Assembly: GCF_937877005.1 (NCBI RefSeq)
Contig: NZ_CALEFV010000166.1
Span: 1-20,273 of the forward strand
DNA length: 20,273 bases
Reading direction: 5' to 3'
Source of the DNA: an uncultured Fibrobacter sp.
GTDB lineage: Bacteria; Fibrobacterota; Fibrobacteria; Fibrobacterales; Fibrobacteraceae
Below are positions 1 through 5,518 of the stretch, in pieces. The translations under genes were made by a program, and so were the position numbers. The notes beneath the pieces are model-generated. The model did no database searches and was not told the DNA's origin. It was given only the letters and a program-made list of their open reading frames with translations. Position 1 is the first letter of the stretch, and the number at the start of each line of letters is the position of its first letter.

Positions 1-861
1 GAAAAAATCGAAATTGCAATTGGCTATGGGCTTGGAGATGCACTTCAATTCAAGAAACCTCGTGGGCGAACCATTTTCGAAAGCCATTCAGATGCGGGTT
101 TCTATACTCCTGAGACAATCGATATGGGTGTTCTGCTCTATAGCGACGGGCGAATCTATATTAAAAATGCGGTGCGAAACTCTAGTGTTTGCATAGAATC
201 ATCGCGTGGAGAACCGGTTTGTTGCAATCGGGCGTATTTTTATGCAGGGAAATATACGGAAACAGCTGATACGGTGAAACGGCTGATAGAGGAAAATTGG
301 GAACGTATTTCTGCGTTGCCGTCAAAGATTGAAGACCTCGTTTGCGATGGAGGTTTTTCTCACTATAAATTTTTGAGCAAACATTTTAAGGGTATGATTT
401 ATGGTGACTCGGAGGAATCGAAGGCGGTCGAGTCTTTTCATAATCAGGTACTCAGTATTTTCTATAGGATGAATGCGCCTTCCTATGATTGGCTTGATGT
501 TACGACCGATGTTGAAATTTTCGTCGAACAATGGGGTGCTTTGTTGGATGAAATTGATGCTGATGAAACCCATGCAAAGGTATATGATTTTATCGAAAGT
601 GGTCGGTTTGATGAAGACTGTCGAAATCTTGGTTTTGAAATGGATTGTTTTGAAAGTTTCGAGAAGCTTTGCAACTGTGATTCTGAAAATACTTTAGGCA
701 ACTCGTATAAAGAATTGTTTGCTGTTTGTTCGGATTATCATGTTTTAGGTAATGCGATTTTTAGCCAGTGGCGTTATTACAACCATTGGGCTGATGATGT
801 TGAAACTGAATTTAAGACCAAATGGTTCAGGCTTGCGTTTAAGCGGCTACTAGAGCTGTAA
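1..861 (+). CDS. Hypothetical protein, 5' end beyond the window
   Basis: The reading frame is open from the first base to the TAA at 859-861, so 286 codons of a longer gene are visible. An internal ATG at 124 could be taken as a start, but the frame upstream of it reads as ordinary protein (Gly-Tyr-Gly-Leu-Gly-Asp-Ala and so on) with no stop and no ribosome binding site before 124, so I treat the gene as truncated by the window. The protein is soluble-looking and acidic. It is rich in Asp, Glu, Phe, Tyr and Cys (for example a CNCDSEN stretch near the end) and has no signal peptide, membrane segment or motif I recognise in the visible part. Base composition is lower in G+C than the neighbouring chitinase region. 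It converges on the minus-strand lipoprotein gene 24 bases away, with no clear terminator between them. Function unknown. Confidence 0.75.
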   Translation, partial: EKIEIAIGYGLGDALQFKKPRGRTIFESHSDAGFYTPETIDMGVLLYSDGRIYIKNAVRNSSVCIESSRGEPVCCNRAYFYAGKYTETADTVKRLIEENWERISALPSKIEDLVCDGGFSHYKFLSKHFKGMIYGDSEESKAVESFHNQVLSIFYRMNAPSYDWLDVTTDVEIFVEQWGALLDEIDADETHAKVYDFIESGRFDEDCRNLGFEMDCFESFEKLCNCDSENTLGNSYKELFAVCSDYHVLGNAIFSQWRYYNHWADDVETEFKTKWFRLAFKRLLEL

Positions 862-884
862 AAACAACAAGTATTCCTGATAAC

Positions 885-1922
885 CTAGTTTTCTTCGTCC
901 AGGCAGCGTTTGATTTGCTTGCAGATGTATTCCTTGTGCGTGTCGATTCGTTCCAAGTAACGCGGGTTCACTGTCGTGTCTCCATCGCAAATCTGCTTCT
1001 TGGCGAGAACATCTACATCTGCATAAGAACGGCTGATATGTACATTTGCCAAACAGTTGGAATCGCTTTCCGAAAGGTTGTTCCCAGCCGCATTCTTGGT
1101 GCTGTCCAAGAGATCGTTCATGTCTTTTTCGAAGATTTCTTGCATCTCAGAATAAGTGGCGAAATCGTTCTTTTGGCAGAGTGGAGACGGAGGCGGAACG
1201 TTGCTGCTGGATTCTGGCTCCGGTTCTGAGCTGGAACTCGATTGAAATTTCTCGGGATACTTTGCTCTATACTCTTCTTCGGTATAGAGAATTTTATCCC
1301 CATCAACATAAAAATTGGCGGGATATGTTTGCCCATCGGAACATTTATATACCGCAGTTCCCAAATCTCGATGTGTGCATGTGTTACTAGGCACCCCATA
1401 AAGAGGAACATCGTATTCGTCAAGGACTGCTTTTGTTTTGTCTTCAAGAGAGTCCAGCTGCTCAAGGGTTCGGGTCTGGTTATTGGCAAGTTGTTCCTTT
1501 TTCCACCTGACTGTGGCTTGGTAGTCCTGTCCGTCAAGGCATTCGAATGTGGCTCCGACAAAGTTTTCCCAAGCGCAGTGGATGCTAGGGGCGCTTGCAA
1601 GCCTATAGGGCATCGAAGGGTCATAGCTGGAGCTAGACTCAGCTTCGCTGGAACTGGATTGGACTTCTTCGGAAGAACTTGAACTTTCGCAGGCATCGAA
1701 ACTGGAAACTGCGCCCGAATCAATGTCATAAACGGGCCTGATTCCATAGAGCGTGTCGATTTTAGTTCCGTCAAGGTCGTCGGGCGTGGTGATCGAATCG
1801 GGTGGCGTCTCGTTGTTTGCGCCACTTGTTATAGAAGCGCTTTCTCTATCACCACCGCAGCTTGCCCAAAAGAATGCGGTTGATGATAACAAGATTTTTT
1901 TCCAGTGTTTGCGAATATTCAT
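885..1922 (-). CDS. Poly-serine lipoprotein with Cys/DGQxY repeats
   Basis: A 345-residue exported lipoprotein of unknown function. The N-terminus has a basic stretch (MNIRKHWKK), a hydrophobic core and Trp-Ala-Ser-Cys at residues 19-22. This is a lipobox-like site with an unusual Trp at -3, so lipidation at Cys22 is an inference. Serine runs (SSSSEE, SSSSE, SSSS) act as linkers, a style common in Fibrobacter secreted proteins. Two short repeats follow, each with a Cys, then Cys-x-Asp-Gly-Gln-x-Tyr (ECLDGQDY and KCSDGQTY), then a C-terminal cysteine-containing domain with KKQICDGDTTVNPRY. The cysteines suggest disulfides outside the cytoplasm. The start has a good ribosome binding site (GAGGAG, six bases before the ATG). 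The decayed gene at 4886-5349 is a clear paralogue. It is the last gene of the minus-strand run. An A/T-rich leader of about 100 bases separates it from the DUF4832 gene, so it may have its own promoter. Confidence 0.85.
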   Translation of the reverse strand: MNIRKHWKKILLSSTAFFWASCGGDRESASITSGANNETPPDSITTPDDLDGTKIDTLYGIRPVYDIDSGAVSSFDACESSSSSEEVQSSSSEAESSSSYDPSMPYRLASAPSIHCAWENFVGATFECLDGQDYQATVRWKKEQLANNQTRTLEQLDSLEDKTKAVLDEYDVPLYGVPSNTCTHRDLGTAVYKCSDGQTYPANFYVDGDKILYTEEEYRAKYPEKFQSSSSSEPEPESSSNVPPPSPLCQKNDFATYSEMQEIFEKDMNDLLDSTKNAAGNNLSESDSNCLANVHISRSYADVDVLAKKQICDGDTTVNPRYLERIDTHKEYICKQIKRCLDEEN

Positions 1923-1955
1923 ATGTTCTCCTCGATTCTATATAACATAAAAATA

Positions 1956-1969
1956 CCCTTTTGTGAGGG
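1956..1969 (-). terminator. Weak candidate terminator after the DUF4832 gene
   Basis: On the minus strand CCCT and AGGG form a 4-bp stem around a six-base loop, followed by TATTTTTAT. It lies about 55 bases past the DUF4832 stop codon and before the next minus-strand gene. The stem is short, so this is only a possible transcript end. Confidence 0.3.
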
Positions 1970-2024
1970 AATTTTCTACTAAAAAATGATTTTGCTATGG
2001 ATTATTTGTATAAAATTGTGTAAA

Positions 2025-3563
2025 CTAGCGCTGTGTAACGGGGTAATACGCCCCGTGTGCGGCCTTGTTCGGGACGCTGCGGCCCTTGAGGTCGGTGGCG
2101 CGGGCTTTGCCGAGGTTGCTTGTGGCCTTGCCTTTGTCGTGGGTTAAACTGCGCGCGCCCGCGATTGCGGTAGTTGCGTTTTCGTCTAGTAGGCCCGCGA
2201 TGACTTCGGCGTCTGCGCTGAGGTTTGCCTTGTAGGGAATGGTCGCGTCTTTCAAGAGCTTGTCGCCGGTGATGGTGGGCTCGGGCGTTTCGCTATCGCC
2301 GATTGTGAGGCCCGCGACGGTGAAGGTCGCTTCTTCGCCGGGGAGTAAGCCCTTGAGCGATTTTTCGCTGCGCACGCCGTTCACGGTCACGTAAGCGTTG
2401 TGGTACAGCGGTGCGATGCCGATGTTCTTCACGCGCACGGCTGCAGAAATCCCATTGACCGCATAGCCCGTGATTTCGAACTTGTAGCCCGCATAGGAAC
2501 TGGCCTCGTACACGCGTTCCTTGGTGGCGTAGCTGCCTTCGGGCGCGTTGTTGCCTATCACGTAGGTCATGTGGTACTTGGCGGCGGCATCTTCCCAGGT
2601 GACTCCGTAAAGGCCTGCCGGGTTCAGGAACTCGCGCTGGTCCTTTTCGGTGTAGTAGCTGACTTCGCCTCCGCCGGGGGCGGTTTTCCAGCGGTCCGTA
2701 CCCAGGTCGCGCCAGTTACGCTCGTTGTCGCCGTTGCCCTGCGAAATGTCGTGTTCCTCGTGCATGAAGGAATCGTCGAACAGCCCGAAATTGAGCCCGA
2801 GCAAGGTCTTGTTGCCTGCGACGGGCGTGTAGTTGTTGTCTGCCGCATCGATGGAGATGCTCCACGGGGTCTCTTTGAACAAACTATCAAGATGCGTCAG
2901 GAATTCGGCCTGGTAATCCTTGGTGGCGAAGTTGACTCCGAAATTGAGCTTGGTGCCGTAGATATGGTATTCGCCCCAGTGCCCGAATCCCGCCTGCACG
3001 AATGCGATGCGCGGGTCGGTGTCGTATTTCGCGGCAAAGTCGGTGTAGAACTGCTTGTAGAACCACAGGAGTTCCTTGTTGCTCCAGTCGGCATAGTAGG
3101 TGGGGCCGTCGCCGCCCGGGTCTTCGGAATACGTCTCGGTGTAGGACTTGTTCGCCTTGATGTAGTTGGGGACTGCAGTGGCGCCCTTTACCTTCTCGGT
3201 GCAGCCCGATGCGTTTTCGATGGTTGCGCTCGGGTACTCGATGCGGAACCGCACGATGGCCTGGTGCCCGCGGCTCGCAATATCGTCGAGCATTTTTTCA
3301 AAGCTGCTCCAGTCATAGTCGATCTTGTCGTCGGTCTTGCCCTTCACCACGGCGCAGGGGAGGCAGTAAGAGAATTCGAGCGAGATGGATTTTTGAAGGT
3401 CCTTCTGGTCTTTCGCCTGGTCGGGCCAGAACACGATGCCCTTCATGGGTTCGAGCGTCTCGATTTCCTTGTTGAGGGCGACGGAACGGTCCGCCGCGAT
3501 GGACATTGCGGCAAACAAGCCTGTTGCTAATGCAGTACTTGCAAAGAACCAATTTCCATTCAT
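2025..3563 (-). CDS. Secreted DUF4832-family protein
   Basis: A 512-residue exported protein. I chose the ATG at 3563 over the ATG 60 bases upstream (3623) because it is preceded by AAAAGGAG at normal spacing and opens directly into a signal peptide (MNGNWFFASTALATGLFAAM, probable cleavage after Ala-Ala at residue 24). The mature N-terminal half reads like a TIM-barrel glycoside-hydrolase-like fold (PMKGIVFWPD; later GFGHWGEYH and ITGYAVNG). The C-terminal half has the beta-sandwich pattern of DUF4832 (AAVRVKNIGIAPLYHNAYVTV). Many family members sit beside polysaccharide-degrading enzymes, but no activity is established that I know of. The last ~20 residues (ATDLKGRSV then GAYYPV) resemble a type IX secretion C-terminal sorting motif; that is an inference. 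It lies 43 bases downstream of the GH18 gene in the same direction and is probably cotranscribed with it. Third codon positions are strongly G/C, unlike the flanking lipoprotein genes. Confidence 0.85.
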   Translation of the reverse strand: MNGNWFFASTALATGLFAAMSIAADRSVALNKEIETLEPMKGIVFWPDQAKDQKDLQKSISLEFSYCLPCAVVKGKTDDKIDYDWSSFEKMLDDIASRGHQAIVRFRIEYPSATIENASGCTEKVKGATAVPNYIKANKSYTETYSEDPGGDGPTYYADWSNKELLWFYKQFYTDFAAKYDTDPRIAFVQAGFGHWGEYHIYGTKLNFGVNFATKDYQAEFLTHLDSLFKETPWSISIDAADNNYTPVAGNKTLLGLNFGLFDDSFMHEEHDISQGNGDNERNWRDLGTDRWKTAPGGGEVSYYTEKDQREFLNPAGLYGVTWEDAAAKYHMTYVIGNNAPEGSYATKERVYEASSYAGYKFEITGYAVNGISAAVRVKNIGIAPLYHNAYVTVNGVRSEKSLKGLLPGEEATFTVAGLTIGDSETPEPTITGDKLLKDATIPYKANLSADAEVIAGLLDENATTAIAGARSLTHDKGKATSNLGKARATDLKGRSVPNKAAHGAYYPVTQR

Positions 3564-3577
3564 ACACGCTCCTTTTC

Positions 3578-3593
3578 TACTTGATGTCAAGTA
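3578..3593. promoter_or_regulatory. 16-bp inverted repeat before the DUF4832 gene
   Basis: TACTTGA and TCAAGTA form perfect 7-bp arms around a two-base centre, in the 43-base gap between the GH18 stop and the DUF4832 start. It ends just before the ribosome binding site of the downstream gene. It could be a repressor operator or an mRNA hairpin affecting the second gene of the pair. No T-run follows it on the minus strand, so it does not look like a terminator. Confidence 0.45.
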
Positions 3594-3606
3594 AAAAATG
3601 AATCTT

Positions 3607-4827
3607 TTACGGCTCGAAAACACGGATAAACTTCGGCTTGCCCTTCACGCTCTTTCCGAGGGCGTCCACCTGCTTGCCTGTAACGCCTTGCGCCCGGGGC
3701 TGCGATGTGGTGCGGACCTTGCGGGCGTATGGAATTGCGTCGGTGGAACCGTCGCGCAAAACTACCGCGATGCTGTCGAGGATCGGGTTGCCTGTACCTT
3801 CGATGTAGTCGTGCGAGACTTCCCACACCATGATGCCCGCGTAGTTGTTTTCCACGACCCAGCGGCTCTTGACGGCAGAGGAATGCGGATCTTCGAAGGT
3901 CACGTAACCGGTGGAAGATACGCCGTAAGGTGACACGGAGACGCTGTCGAAAAAGAATTCCCAGTCGGGGTTCGCGACAATGTCCTTGTACGGGACCTGC
4001 TTTGCCGTTCCCTTGGTGAAATCGGTGCCGGGGCCCGTGGCGCCCTTGAATTCAAACCCGAACGAGGGAATGCCGAAGACCATCTTTTCGGTGGGGACAC
4101 CGCGCTTTTTCCAGTAGTCGCGGGTCTGTTCCCACGACCAGGTGGTGTAGCCGTTGTGCGGGTAGAGCGGCGAATCGAACATTGCCTTTTCGTCCCAGTC
4201 GCCGGTGATGTCGTAGGTCATGAACCCGAGCCAGTCCAGGTTTTTTACGAGGACTTCGGGCGTGAAGAATTTTCCGTAATACTGCGAGCAGGGGAGCGCT
4301 GCCGAGAGCGTCTTGCCTTCGGGGAGTGCTGCGCGGAGTTCGGTGAGCAGCTTGTTGTAGGCGATGGTGTCGGCGTCGGGCACGGGATTGTATTCCCATT
4401 CCCAGTCCATGTCGAGGCCGTCCAGGTTGTGGTCGGCGACGAACTTCACGAGGTTCGCGATAAACTTTTGACGGAGCACGTCGTCCGATGCGACGGGCAC
4501 GAAGTTCTCGCTCTGTCCGCCACCGCCGAGCGAGACGATGACCTTTGTCCCTGCGGCATGTCCGAGTGCGACCATTTCGTCGAGGGCGCTCGGGTCGTCT
4601 GCGGCATCGCCACGCAAGCTTCCGTCGATATTCGGCGTGATAAAGCTCCACAGCACGTGGGTCAGCTTTTCGTACGGCACCTTGTCTACGGTGTAGGCGG
4701 GCTTGTGCCACTTTCCCCAGTCGGGGTAGTAGCCGATGAACAGCGGTTCGGCGCTTGCAATAGAAAAACCGGCAATGGCGATTGACAGGCCGGCTAGAAA
4801 TTTTTTGCAGAGATTTCTGTTAGACAT
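3607..4827 (-). CDS. Secreted GH18 chitinase-like glycosidase
   Basis: A 406-residue family 18 glycoside hydrolase, expected to cleave beta-1,4-linked N-acetylglucosamine polymers or related glycans outside the cytoplasm. The start at 4827 is chosen over an in-frame ATG at 4878 because AAAGGAG lies six bases upstream and a signal peptide begins there (MSNRNLCKKFLAGLSIAIAG, cleavage probably after Ser-Ala at residue 26). The mature protein starts with the typical first barrel strand (FIGYYPDWGKW). It then has the substrate-site SLGG motif near residues 99-102 and the catalytic DGLDMDWE, with Asp139, Asp141 and proton donor Glu143 all present. Length fits a single catalytic domain with no binding module. 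The C-terminus (VDALGKSVKG then RVFEP) resembles a short secretion/sorting tail. A TATATT element precedes the gene, and the DUF4832 gene follows in the same direction. Substrate cannot be fixed from sequence; chitin or peptidoglycan-type glycans are possible. Confidence 0.92.
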   Translation of the reverse strand: MSNRNLCKKFLAGLSIAIAGFSIASAEPLFIGYYPDWGKWHKPAYTVDKVPYEKLTHVLWSFITPNIDGSLRGDAADDPSALDEMVALGHAAGTKVIVSLGGGGQSENFVPVASDDVLRQKFIANLVKFVADHNLDGLDMDWEWEYNPVPDADTIAYNKLLTELRAALPEGKTLSAALPCSQYYGKFFTPEVLVKNLDWLGFMTYDITGDWDEKAMFDSPLYPHNGYTTWSWEQTRDYWKKRGVPTEKMVFGIPSFGFEFKGATGPGTDFTKGTAKQVPYKDIVANPDWEFFFDSVSVSPYGVSSTGYVTFEDPHSSAVKSRWVVENNYAGIMVWEVSHDYIEGTGNPILDSIAVVLRDGSTDAIPYARKVRTTSQPRAQGVTGKQVDALGKSVKGKPKFIRVFEP

Positions 4828-4845
4828 TCCACACTCCTTTCTCTT

Positions 4846-4851
4846 AATATA
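4846..4851 (-). promoter_or_regulatory. Candidate -10 element for the GH18 gene
   Basis: On the minus strand TATATT lies 18 bases before the GH18 start codon, just upstream of the AAAGGAG ribosome binding site. The same hexamer stands close upstream of three other starts in the window. No convincing -35 element was found, so this is a suggestion only. Confidence 0.3.
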
Positions 4852-4885
4852 TGTTTTTTTGCGGAAAGGAGGGCGCAATGTTTTT

Positions 4886-5349
4886 TTATTCCGGTTCCTT
4901 CAGACAGTTGTCAATTTCCGCTTTGACAAACGCCTTGTTGGAATCGAGTTTCGCCTGGTAGCGCGGGTTGGTCGTCGTGTCGCCGTCGCAAATCTGCTTG
5001 GACGCAATCGGGCCGGAATATGCGCTTTTAGTGACGATGTCGTTATCGAGACACTGTTTTTGTGCGTCGGAAAGAGCTTCGCCGCTTGCCGTCTTTGCGC
5101 TATCGACCAAGGCCTGTTTGTCTGGGTTTCTGAAACTTCGCATGAGATGCTAGTGTCGCTGGCAAGCTTGTAAGTCCCGTATCCCGTAATCTTGCTGGAG
5201 CTCGACTGTGCGCTTTCGCTGGAACTGGATGTCGCGTCGGCTTCTGGATTGGATGGGCCAACAGAGCTTTCGCTATCGCCTCCGCAGCTGGCTCAGAAGA
5301 GTGCCGCTGAAGAAAGTAAAAGATGTTTCCAATGTTTGCGAATGTTCAT
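4886..5349 (-). pseudogene. Decayed paralogue of the poly-serine lipoprotein
   Basis: This is a broken, shortened copy of the lipoprotein encoded at 885-1922. Starting at the ATG at 5349 the protein reads MNIRKHWKHLLLSSAALF, then TGA at 5293-5295, then ASCGGD. The intact paralogue has MNIRKHWKK...FFWASCGGD, so the stop replaces Trp19 (TGG to TGA). After the stop the same frame continues with serine-rich linker sequence and YKLASDTSISC, matching YRLASAPSIHC of the paralogue. The two internal DGQxY repeats are then missing. The C-terminal domain follows in a different frame (SKQICDGDTTTNPRY, versus KKQICDGDTTVNPRY in the intact gene) and ends at TAA 4886-4888. So there are three lesions: a nonsense codon inside the signal peptide, an internal deletion and a frameshift near 5100-5150. 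The C-terminal frame alone, from an ATG at 5143, could give 85 residues, but it lacks a signal peptide and I see no reason to call it a gene. Confidence 0.85.
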
Positions 5350-5518
5350 AAATAAAATTTTACTGGAGGCCGTAGTATTTAAGGTGTAAGGTCGCAAAGA
5401 GAAAAATTAACCTTTTTTTTGTTTTATAGGGATTTTACATCACTTTATATGTGTGACTTTAATCACATTTAATAAATCTTTTACGTGTTCCCTTCTTTAA
5501 TGTGTTTATTTTTGAACC
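5350..5518. other. A/T-rich intergenic region before the cotH-like gene
   Basis: This is the largest gap between genes. It separates the decayed minus-strand gene from the plus-strand cotH-like gene and is strongly A/T-rich, with T-runs around 5413-5420. It holds the Crp-type palindrome described separately and a TTTAATAAAT stretch that could serve as a -10 region. I see no small gene or structured RNA in it. Confidence 0.6.
5452..5467. promoter_or_regulatory. Crp/Fnr-type operator palindrome
   Basis: TGTGA and TCACA are separated by exactly six bases (CTTTAA), which is the E. coli Crp consensus layout, and the right arm continues into TTT as in the extended consensus. It sits 51 bases before the cotH-like start in an A/T-rich region suited to a promoter. 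The arms match perfectly; binding by a Crp/Fnr-family protein and the sign of regulation are inferred. Confidence 0.6.

Noticed and set aside
2400..3530. 376-codon open frame on the plus strand opposite the DUF4832 gene
   Set aside because: It mirrors the G/C-rich codon pattern of the real gene, has no ribosome binding site or family motif, and the minus-strand frame has a signal peptide and domain features.
4861..4890. Plus-strand hairpin TTGCG...CGCAA followed by a T-run
   Set aside because: No plus-strand gene ends there and the loop is long (10 bases); the orientation does not fit the minus-strand genes.
5293..5295. UGA read as Trp (recoding) in the lipoprotein paralogue
   Set aside because: Functional genes here use TGG for Trp and TGA as an ordinary stop (dnaE), and the same copy also has a deletion and a frameshift, so simple decay is the better explanation.
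5192..5389. Small plus-strand frame opposite the start of the decayed lipoprotein
   Set aside because: It is the complement of the recognisable paralogue sequence; an equivalent antisense frame also appears opposite the intact gene.
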